From Candidatus Saccharimonadota bacterium (GTDB lineage: Bacteria > Patescibacteriota > Saccharimonadia > Saccharimonadales > Saccharimonadaceae): a stretch of 64,000 nt of DNA. Each line of letters begins with the position of its first letter. Within the stretch, counting starts at the first letter, position 1. Shown here piece after piece: positions 53,372 through 60,266 of the stretch. The notes under the pieces were generated by a model, which did no database searches, was not told the DNA's origin, and saw only the letters and a list, made by a program, of their open reading frames with translations. The translations under genes were made by a program, and so were the position numbers. The stretch lies in contig JAFYAV010000001.1 in assembly GCA_017540545.1 (NCBI GenBank), forward strand, positions 248,001 through 312,000, written 5' to 3'.

Positions 53372-54364
53372 ATGGACAAAAATATGGGAGCATTCCGCAG
53401 GGGCTTCACTATTATTGAAGTGATGCTGTTCCTTGCATTAACTGGTCTACTTCTGGTGGGCATTCTCGGTGGCCTTGGGGGCAATATCGCCAGACAGCGC
53501 TACAATGACGCCGTACAAGACTTAGCCAACATTCTACGGGATCAATACTCGTTCGTGTCGGATACTCAGATTTCAATCCGTACGCAGGACTCTAGTTGCT
53601 ATGGTCTAGTTTCGTCCGATTTTCATTCCGAAGGACCTAGTGACTATTTTCGCTCTCAAAAACTCAGTTCGGCCGAAAGCGTATCATTCCGCGGTCGTAC
53701 TAATTGCGTCGTCTACGGTGCAGTAGTATTTCTAAATGAAGATTATATAGAAACCACAGAACTTCTTGGCCGCGACTATCAAGCCGTGGACCGCTCCATG
53801 AATGGCGGAATTCCGCAGGATGCTACTGATCTCCAAATCCTCAAACAGTATGTGACCGCCAACAATATGTCTTTCCACTGCACTGAAGATTATAGTGAAT
53901 GCACTATCCGTTCTGGAGATAAGACTCGTTCGCAAGTTACAAAATGGGGCACCAAAATGCAGAATGTTGACGGCACGCCTTTGCGTAAAACTCTCTTAAT
54001 TTTCCGTTCCCCACGCGATGGTTCAATTAGGACTTATGTCAAAGATGGCCTAGTCAAAGTTAATGAAGACATCGTTAAGTACTCAGAAATCGATTCAGCA
54101 AACAACGGCGCTGGTCTTTCATACACGAACCCTGCAGCACTGGATAACTATGGCATCAACCGCTATTTGACCAGTAGTAATTTTAAAGTTGAAGATTTAG
54201 ATATCTGCCTCGAATCTGGTGATGGGCAAACGTATAACAACGCGCGTCGTTTGGTTAAGGTTCAGCGTGGCGGCAGGGGGCAAAACGCCGTAGAACTCAT
54301 CAATCTCGATTCTGAAAAAGATGAGTCTGCTGGGAATAAAGTGGGGGTTCAATCATGTCAATAA
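53372..54364 (+). CDS. Type IV pilin-like protein 1 of a four-gene operon
   Basis: About 330 aa from ATG 53372, six bases after TATAAT (53360-53365). The prepilin site and helix are FRRGFTIIEVMLFLALTGLL, with Glu5 present. The mature C-terminal domain is large and contains cysteines (DSSCYGLVSSD; DLDICLESGDG), suggesting disulfides. It probably is a major or large minor pilin, processed by a prepilin peptidase not in the window and assembled by the ATPase at 29136-30746. It overlaps the next gene by ten bases. Confidence 0.85.
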   Translation: MDKNMGAFRRGFTIIEVMLFLALTGLLLVGILGGLGGNIARQRYNDAVQDLANILRDQYSFVSDTQISIRTQDSSCYGLVSSDFHSEGPSDYFRSQKLSSAESVSFRGRTNCVVYGAVVFLNEDYIETTELLGRDYQAVDRSMNGGIPQDATDLQILKQYVTANNMSFHCTEDYSECTIRSGDKTRSQVTKWGTKMQNVDGTPLRKTLLIFRSPRDGSIRTYVKDGLVKVNEDIVKYSEIDSANNGAGLSYTNPAALDNYGINRYLTSSNFKVEDLDICLESGDGQTYNNARRLVKVQRGGRGQNAVELINLDSEKDESAGNKVGVQSCQ

Positions 54365-55215
54365 AAAAGCGTGGAGACACCATTATCGAGGTAATGATGG
54401 CGGTAGCTGTCTTTGCTGTTTTGGCCGTCATCACAATCAACCTCATGAATAGTGGCCTCAATAGCGCTCAGCGTACGCTGGAAGAATTAATGGCCCGAAA
54501 CGAGATTGACAATCAAGCCGAAGCTTTACGCTATATCCACGAGAGCTATATTGCAGAACGTCAGCTCGATCAAAATACCAGCCAGTTCCGCAAACTTTGG
54601 GATGCTCTGCGCAACGTCGCCCAGAAGCCTGCGAACCTTGAAGATGAAGAAACTGGTGAGCTGGCTGTCTTTGATATCAATCGCATCAACAGCTGCAGTG
54701 AAGCATACCGTTCGAAGCCGCGCGGTATGGTATTTGCTTACAATGCTTTCGTGCTAAATACTCGCCTAATTTTGCCCGATTCTGGGACCGGCATAACCTA
54801 CGACGGCAATGCTTATGATGATGTTATTAAAGATATTGTCGTCGGCATCAACGACCTCTACGAAACGGAAAGTGGGGCAGAGGATCGGCGGCTGACCGAG
54901 GCACCCCTCTATCCACGTATCGTCTATAGCGCATCTGGCCTGAGCCGCGACATTCAAACTGGCCTGGCTTCTCCCGTTGGAGACGACAATACGACCGGTT
55001 CTCTTGCTGAGAATAAGATATATAATCGCATCAAGCGTGCAGAGGGTATCTTCATTATCGCCGTAGGTGACATCAATTCTAATAGCCAAAAAGAAATTGC
55101 CCGCTCTAATTATTTCGACTTCTACATTCGCACATGCTGGCACAGTATTGGTTCGACCGCGCCGAGCACAATCACGACCATTGTACGTCTTTATAACCCG
55201 GAGGTTATCGAGTAA
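54355..55215 (+). CDS. Type IV pilin-like protein 2
   Basis: A 286-aa protein with a type III signal peptide KKRGDTIIEVMMAVAVFAVL. The residue after the cleavage glycine is Asp where Phe or Met is usual; Glu5 is present. The rest is a large beta-containing domain with few motifs. It overlaps the preceding gene by ten bases and the next by one (TAATG), so the pilin genes form a tight operon in the order expected for minor pilins (PilV-like). Confidence 0.78.
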   Translation: MSIKKRGDTIIEVMMAVAVFAVLAVITINLMNSGLNSAQRTLEELMARNEIDNQAEALRYIHESYIAERQLDQNTSQFRKLWDALRNVAQKPANLEDEETGELAVFDINRINSCSEAYRSKPRGMVFAYNAFVLNTRLILPDSGTGITYDGNAYDDVIKDIVVGINDLYETESGAEDRRLTEAPLYPRIVYSASGLSRDIQTGLASPVGDDNTTGSLAENKIYNRIKRAEGIFIIAVGDINSNSQKEIARSNYFDFYIRTCWHSIGSTAPSTITTIVRLYNPEVIE

Positions 55216-56084
55216 TGACAAAGAAGAAAACCATCAGCAAAAAAGCCTTCACAATCATTGAATTTACGCTTGCGACGACCTTCCTTTCGGTACTCCTAAT
55301 GGGTATCACCACCATCACCATGCGGATTCTTGAAATATACCAAAAAGGCCTCGCCCTACGTGACATTAGCTCAACTGGTCGCGATATTCTCCACGACGTG
55401 TCTAAGTCTATTGGCGATTCGCCGATTGTTGATAATATAAACCCAACCGCATCCAACCATCACAATATTAGCGATAGTGATATTCGCCAAGCATATCGTG
55501 CCTATTTTAATGAAATTATGGTAATGAAGAATGGTCGAAAAGTTCAAGCAGGCGGCGTCTTCTGTACTGGTGAGTACTCGTATATTTGGAATACGGCCCC
55601 ATCTATCGAGGCAGTTCGTGCCGATAGCGACCGCAAGCAGAACATGCTTCTTATTAATAATCAGTATTACAAATTTGCCAGAATCCCAGATAATGATCGT
55701 AGCGTTTGCAAGACTACTGCAACTTTAGGCGGTGCTGGCTACCAGCTAGCGAACAGGAATTTTACCGCAAATGCAGAAGACGTCGTAAGTCTTATTAGTG
55801 ACAACGATAGCGACCTTGCCCTGTATGATTTTGTTGTCCTCCCCGCCACGCAGAACAATAAGACCGGTCAAATCTTCTACTCGGGTTCATTCATTCTTGC
55901 CACTATGCGCGGCGGAGTTAATGTTATGACGAATGGCGATTTCTGCACCGGAACCGAAACAATGTATGGCACTGACGTAGAAGCTACCAGCTTTGAATTC
56001 AATTACTGTGCCGTCAATAAGTTTAATTTTGCAGTTAGGGCAACTGGACAAACGACTAACACTAATCAATACGGAGAAAGGTAA
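55215..56084 (+). CDS. Type IV pilin-like protein 3
   Basis: A 289-aa protein. Its N-terminus KKAFTIIEFTLATTFLSVLL has Ala instead of Gly before the cleavage point, which prepilin peptidases sometimes accept, and Glu5 is kept. Cysteines later in the chain (GVFCTGEYSY; GDFCTGTETM) could pair. It is probably a PilW-like minor pilin. Confidence 0.76.
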   Translation: MTKKKTISKKAFTIIEFTLATTFLSVLLMGITTITMRILEIYQKGLALRDISSTGRDILHDVSKSIGDSPIVDNINPTASNHHNISDSDIRQAYRAYFNEIMVMKNGRKVQAGGVFCTGEYSYIWNTAPSIEAVRADSDRKQNMLLINNQYYKFARIPDNDRSVCKTTATLGGAGYQLANRNFTANAEDVVSLISDNDSDLALYDFVVLPATQNNKTGQIFYSGSFILATMRGGVNVMTNGDFCTGTETMYGTDVEATSFEFNYCAVNKFNFAVRATGQTTNTNQYGER

Positions 56085-56085
56085 T

Positions 56086-57684
56086 ATGTCGAAAAAACAA
56101 CTAATCGTCAAAAAAGGCGCATCAGCTATCTACGTGGTAATATTCACCGCCACACTTCTAAGCATCATTGCGCTGAGTTTTGTCCGCCTGATGTTGTCGG
56201 AAATGAATCGCACAACGAACTATAGCCTATCCCAATCCGCATACAACTCTGCGCTAGCTGGCATTGAGGATGCGAAAATTGTATTGCTTCGCTATCAGAA
56301 CTGTATGAATACTAGGTCGTACGATGCTTACGGAAATGTTAGTTACAACTATAAAGTCAATGGCAATCCTGTCGATTGCCCAACCTTAGCAGATGCCTTC
56401 ACTACGAATGTGAGCAAGACGGCCGAGGATTGCGATGCTGTCAGTAAACTTCTCGGCCACAATACTAGCAATCATGAAACTATTATCCAGACGGTCCAAC
56501 AAGAAAACGGCAATCAAGACGTAACCGATTCCGCTAAGTCCTTCGACCAGGCTTATACCTGCGTTAAAGTATCCGCCAAGAACCGCAATTATCTTACGAC
56601 GCTGGCCAAGAAGTATCCGACCAAAATTGTACCTATTCGCACTATTAATGATGCTGCTACTGACTCCGTCAACCGCGTCGTTATTAGCTGGTTCAGCCGA
56701 AAGAATCTCTCAGACGTTAGCAATTCTACTACTGGTGCGATTCGGACCGGTTATCACTCATATAAGCTAAATAACGCTTCGAACCCATTAATGAACGGTG
56801 CGATTAAGCGCAACAATATATTCCAATCATCAATCGATGATTATAAAAACACCTTCAATAACAAACCGACCGTTCCGTCGACAATTCAGGCGACCCTGAT
56901 TCAAACCGCGAAGACTTTCAGGCTCAGTGAGTTCTATGCCTCGAAATATCAGAATGCTACCTATCGCACTAATCGCGGCACCATCACTCTTCGCCCCACT
57001 ACCGAAAACCTCTATGGGATTGATGCGGATATTTCTGGTGCAGAAATTAGGAATTATTCAAACCATATTTTTGGCACCACTGAATGTGGCAGTGTCGGAA
57101 ATGAAGACTGCTACTCATTCCATGGTGGCCCATTTGCCACGGCCGCTACGAAATCGCAGAATACCCCACTTGATGTCTATTGTTACACTAGCGACGGCAT
57201 CAATACGCCAAATGGTTATGCCTGTACGGCAGATATTTACGTTCCGAAGCCTATTAATTATTCAAGTAGCAATAAACGCAACTATACCACCTTCTTCTTG
57301 GTGTTAAACTTGCCATACGGTGAGCCTGATACTGAAGTAAGCGTAGAGCTCAAGTCTTGTAAAAGAAACACGGATAGCATCTACACTGACGCAGATGATG
57401 GTTGTAAGTCCGTCGACTTCGCCAATGTTCAGCCAATCGTCGATTCGACTGGGCGCGCCAACGACCTCTTCCGCCGCGTCGAAGCTCGCGTTGAGCTAAT
57501 TGATACTTATTATCCAATCGTAAGCTACGCCCTCTCTGTGGACGGAACGGGCGATGATGAAGGTAATGTCGAAAAGGATTTCTACGTCACTACTGACTGT
57601 TCATATTCCGAGACTACATGGAATGCTACCGCCGGCAGCGTGTCTACGTCTAGCGGAGAGTGCAACAACTCTGGTAGACGTTAA
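56086..57684 (+). CDS. PilX-like minor pilin or tip protein (pilin-like protein 4)
   Basis: About 532 aa from ATG 56086 with GAGAAAGG upstream. The N-terminus KKGASAIYVVIFTATLLSII and the following helix resemble PilX_N: a Gly-Ala cleavage region without the FTxxE motif. The large outer domain has about a dozen cysteines. As the largest pilin-like protein of the operon it could be the pilus tip or adhesin. A terminator lies ten bases after the stop. Confidence 0.72.
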   Translation: MSKKQLIVKKGASAIYVVIFTATLLSIIALSFVRLMLSEMNRTTNYSLSQSAYNSALAGIEDAKIVLLRYQNCMNTRSYDAYGNVSYNYKVNGNPVDCPTLADAFTTNVSKTAEDCDAVSKLLGHNTSNHETIIQTVQQENGNQDVTDSAKSFDQAYTCVKVSAKNRNYLTTLAKKYPTKIVPIRTINDAATDSVNRVVISWFSRKNLSDVSNSTTGAIRTGYHSYKLNNASNPLMNGAIKRNNIFQSSIDDYKNTFNNKPTVPSTIQATLIQTAKTFRLSEFYASKYQNATYRTNRGTITLRPTTENLYGIDADISGAEIRNYSNHIFGTTECGSVGNEDCYSFHGGPFATAATKSQNTPLDVYCYTSDGINTPNGYACTADIYVPKPINYSSSNKRNYTTFFLVLNLPYGEPDTEVSVELKSCKRNTDSIYTDADDGCKSVDFANVQPIVDSTGRANDLFRRVEARVELIDTYYPIVSYALSVDGTGDDEGNVEKDFYVTTDCSYSETTWNATAGSVSTSSGECNNSGRR

Positions 57685-57692
57685 CTAAATAA

Positions 57693-57728
57693 AAAAAGAC
57701 TCACCTCCGATATGGGGTGAGTCTTTTT
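57693..57728. terminator. Bidirectional terminator of pilin operon and tRNA-Leu
   Basis: AAAAAGACTCACC and GGTGAGTCTTTTT, a perfect 13-bp stem around a ten-base loop. Confidence 0.85.
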
Positions 57729-57757
57729 GGCCAGGCAATTTCTGGTAAATAATTTCG

Positions 57758-57844
57758 TGGTGCCCGCGACTGGAGTTGAACCAGCACGCCCATGAAGGCA
57801 CTAGCACCTGAAGCTAGCGCGTCTGCCAATTCCGCCACGCGGGC
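57758..57844 (-). tRNA. tRNA-Leu (CAG anticodon)
   Basis: An 87-nt class II tRNA on the minus strand: acceptor GCCCGCG/CGCGGGC, anticodon stem CTAGC/GCTAG with loop TTCAGGT, variable arm TGCCTTCATGGGCG, T-arm GCTGGTTCAACTCCAGT, and an encoded ACCA end. Confidence 0.95.
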
Positions 57845-57876
57845 ATGGCTTTATTCTAGCACTTTTTACAGATATG

Positions 57877-57907
57877 AAAAAGGCCGCGACATCAATGCTC
57901 GCGGCCT
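57877..57907 (-). terminator. Terminator of the 57941-58540 gene
   Basis: Read on the minus strand: AGGCCGCGA, nine-base loop, TCGCGGCCT, then TTTT. Confidence 0.75.
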
Positions 57908-57940
57908 GCTCGCCCACTTGGGGGGGGCTAGGGATGGGGA

Positions 57941-58540
57941 TCAATCTTCGGCGCCGGCGCCGACACTAGAACTGGGCTTTACGGTCGTGATGTAGTCGAC
58001 CGGGCCGTGATCACTAAAGGGCAGAAGTCCTCCGCCCGTAATCACGAAAAATCCTTCCCCGACCTCTATTGTTTCAGCCTCCGCCGAATGGAGCGTAACG
58101 GAGAGATCGAACGACCTGGTCTTCCCCTCTTCGTCTACGCCTACGATCGTATTGTTGTTTATGAAGGCGACGCGATATTCGTGCACGAACGTTTTCGTGC
58201 TGTTCCAGCCGTAATGGCTTACTCCGGCAGCGACGATAACGATTGCAATGACGATAACTCGCGTTGTCGTCTTCACGCCCTTCTCGTCATGAAGGATGTA
58301 TGCGGCGCCAGCAATCATAAGGAGCAGCGCGCTCCATACCACGGGTGTAGCTGTACGTACCTGGTATTCGCCGAAAGCAGGAGCGGCCAACCTGGCGATA
58401 ATCCACAATACTGCTAAGATCACGCCACCTCCAATTGCCACCTTTACGATGTCGATTTTTGCCCTTCTTACGAGGACATATCCGACGGCCACCGTAATCA
58501 CCGTCAGGATCCCACAAATAATATAGCAGATGTTCAGCAT
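57941..58540 (-). CDS. Membrane protein of unknown function (199 aa)
   Basis: ATG 58540 follows a near-perfect Shine-Dalgarno (GGAGGTGAT); a longer frame from TTG 58591 lacks one. Four membrane helices (residues 3-22, 32-50, 60-78, 88-108) precede a soluble C-terminal half of beta character (VHEYRVAFINNNTIVGVDEE) ending in a Ser/Gly/Ala tail. The gene is GC-richer than its neighbours. No family recognised. Confidence 0.6.
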   Translation of the reverse strand: MLNICYIICGILTVITVAVGYVLVRRAKIDIVKVAIGGGVILAVLWIIARLAAPAFGEYQVRTATPVVWSALLLMIAGAAYILHDEKGVKTTTRVIVIAIVIVAAGVSHYGWNSTKTFVHEYRVAFINNNTIVGVDEEGKTRSFDLSVTLHSAEAETIEVGEGFFVITGGGLLPFSDHGPVDYITTVKPSSSVGAGAED

Positions 58541-58679
58541 CTGCCCATCACCTCCCTTCGTGATGTACGTGTTTGTTTCTGTGCAGTACAAAAGCGCACA
58601 AAAATCCCCACAACCATATTATAGCATATCACGGCCATCTTTGCAACTAGCGACCAGATTATGATATAATACGACCAAT

Positions 58680-59096
58680 ATGGCACACTATTTCACAGAT
58701 GGTAGCGCTAGTCCAAATCCAGGCCCTGGCGGGTATGCTGTCATTCTTGATGGTCAGCCAGTCGCACTTGGTCGTGAGGCTAACTCTACAAATATTCGCA
58801 TGGAGGCGCAAGCTCTGATAGCGGCCTATAAGATTGCTCAACCTGGCGATAAGATATCGACGGACAGTGAGTTCTGGGTTAATGTTGTCACGAAGTGGGC
58901 CGCCAATTGGCGGAAGAATGGGTGGAAGAAGAAAACTGGCGAGATTAAGAATCTCGAGCTGGTTCAGGAGCTATATGCTCTGTATCTCGAAAAGCCAGAC
59001 GTAGTTTTAGAGTGGACTCGTGGCCACATTGGTACCGATGGCAACGAAGATGCGGACAAATGGGCAAACAAAGCCCGTGAAGGAGCAACAATATGA
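58680..59096 (+). CDS. rnhA: Ribonuclease HI
   Basis: A 138-aa RNase HI that degrades the RNA strand of RNA-DNA hybrids. The catalytic set is present: D in YFTDGSASPNPGPGG, E in NIRMEAQALIAAY, D in STDSEFWVN, and the H/D pair in WTRGHIGTDGNEDADKWAN. TATAAT (58665-58670) is nine bases before the ATG. The TGA stop overlaps the next start (ATGA). The organism thus has both RNase HI and RNase HII. Confidence 0.93.
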   Translation: MAHYFTDGSASPNPGPGGYAVILDGQPVALGREANSTNIRMEAQALIAAYKIAQPGDKISTDSEFWVNVVTKWAANWRKNGWKKKTGEIKNLELVQELYALYLEKPDVVLEWTRGHIGTDGNEDADKWANKAREGATI

Positions 59097-59656
59097 AAAA
59101 ATCTATCGTCAAAATGAAGCTGCAAAGTCGTGCGGACTTCATTCAGACTCTCGAGGAGATTAATTTTAAATTTTCAGAAGCCTATTGGCAGCACGATCGT
59201 ATATTTGTGCCAAAAAACTACGCTCGCGACAAATCTATGCCACGTCTTTCGCTCCGCACAATCGTAAAAGCGCCAGATAAGACCGTCTACGCCTTAGTGT
59301 TGCGCCGTCACTACGAAGACAAACACCTCGACATCGTTAACTCAACCATCGTTAAAGATTACACTGAAGCTGCTCATATTGTTTACCAGCTCGGCTACGA
59401 GCTCAAATACGAAGTCAGCCGCCGCCGCGAGGAGCTAAATATGGGCGACACTATCAGTATGTACATCGATAAAATCGATGGCCTTCAGGGCTACTATGGC
59501 CGCATCGAATCTGTTCTTAGTGACGCCGACGACCCTGAAGAGGCCTATAATGATCTAGTTGAAACCTTCCGCGTCCTCAAAGTTAAGGGCAAGCCAATCG
59601 AACAAAGCTATGGCGAACTGCTTGAGTCTGCCGAGCATGACACTATCGCTGGATAA
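59093..59656 (+). CDS. CYTH-domain-like protein (CyaB/ThTPase superfamily)
   Basis: A 187-aa protein translationally coupled to rnhA. The pattern VKMKLQSRADFIQTLEEINF, YWQHDRIFVP, then LSLRTIVKAPDKTVYALVLR matches the start of CYTH (triphosphate tunnel) enzymes, and KYEVSRRREELNMGDTISMY fits the central Arg/Glu/Asp strands. CYTH enzymes hydrolyse triphosphates such as thiamine triphosphate or tripolyphosphate, or make cAMP. Some usual acidic tunnel residues are replaced, so activity is uncertain. A terminator follows. Confidence 0.65.
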   Translation: MKKSIVKMKLQSRADFIQTLEEINFKFSEAYWQHDRIFVPKNYARDKSMPRLSLRTIVKAPDKTVYALVLRRHYEDKHLDIVNSTIVKDYTEAAHIVYQLGYELKYEVSRRREELNMGDTISMYIDKIDGLQGYYGRIESVLSDADDPEEAYNDLVETFRVLKVKGKPIEQSYGELLESAEHDTIAG

Positions 59657-59657
59657 A

Positions 59658-59685
59658 AAATATCTCCGCTTCTGCGGAGATATTT
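59658..59685. terminator. Bidirectional intrinsic terminator
   Basis: AAATATCTCCGC, TTCT loop, GCGGAGATATTT. It lies between the CYTH gene and the converging rpsT. Confidence 0.85.
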
Positions 59686-59700
59686 AGTATCGGGTAATCT

Positions 59701-60108
59701 TTATTTTTCTGTTGCTTTCTTTGCGGTAGTTTTCTTTGCTGCAGTCTTTTTTGCGACTGGTTTCTTCTCTGTAGCAGCTTTCTTCTCTGCAACTGGCTTC
59801 TTGGCGGGAGCGGTCTTGGTTGCAGTAGTTTTTGCTTGAACAGCTTTCTTTTCGCCGCCAATTTTTACGCCATGTTCTTTCGCCCACTTGACCAAATTCG
59901 CTTTGCGGCGGCTAGCAGTGTTCTTCTTGATTAATCCCTTCTTGACTGCCTTATCGTATTCAGATTGGACAATCGCCATTTTTTCGGCACTTGGTTTGTT
60001 ATGGAAATCCTTCAATGCATTACGGATAACCTTCTTGGTCGCTTGATTGTTGTTGCGACGCTTCTCAGCTTGGCGCGCAGCTTTCTTCGCGGATTTAATA
60101 ATCGGCAT
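59701..60108 (-). CDS. rpsT: Ribosomal protein bS20 with histone-H1-like tail
   Basis: A 135-aa protein. Residues 1-85 are bS20 (MPIIKSAKKAARQAEKRRNN; RNALKDFHNKPSAEKMAIVQ; KKGLIKKNTASRRKANL). About 45 more residues of Lys, Ala, Thr and Pro repeats (KKPVAEKKAATEKKPVAKKT) form a highly basic, disordered tail absent in most S20 proteins. S20 binds the body of 16S rRNA. Its promoter is at 60149-60177. Confidence 0.93.
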   Translation of the reverse strand: MPIIKSAKKAARQAEKRRNNNQATKKVIRNALKDFHNKPSAEKMAIVQSEYDKAVKKGLIKKNTASRRKANLVKWAKEHGVKIGGEKKAVQAKTTATKTAPAKKPVAEKKAATEKKPVAKKTAAKKTTAKKATEK

Positions 60109-60148
60109 TTATCTCTTATTCCTTAAATTATTATTTCGATTAATCAAT

Positions 60149-60177
60149 ATTATATTCTAAAATTTGCAATATGTAAA
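60149..60177 (-). promoter_or_regulatory. rpsT promoter
   Basis: On the minus strand TTTACA (60177-60172), 17-base spacer, TATAAT (60154-60149). It sits about 40 bases before the rpsT ATG. Confidence 0.6.
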
Positions 60178-60197
60178 GTGTTGACATGATTTAACAC

Positions 60198-60226
60198 TTG
60201 CAATCAGAAAGAACTTATGCTAAACT
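60198..60226 (+). promoter_or_regulatory. Promoter of the DHH-like gene
   Basis: TTGCAA (60198-60203), 17-base spacer, TAAACT (60221-60226). An inverted repeat AAGTGTT/AACACTT with a ten-base spacer (about 60175-60198) touches the -35 and could be an operator shared with the divergent rpsT promoter. Confidence 0.45.
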
Positions 60227-60266
60227 CGAATCAACTAAGGTCAAAATATAAACAGAAAACATAAAA

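Noticed and set aside
60175-60198. CIRCE (HrcA) element
   Set aside because: The inverted repeat AAGTGTT/AACACTT has the wrong arm sequence and a ten-base spacer; CIRCE is TTAGCACTC-N9-GAGTGCTAA.
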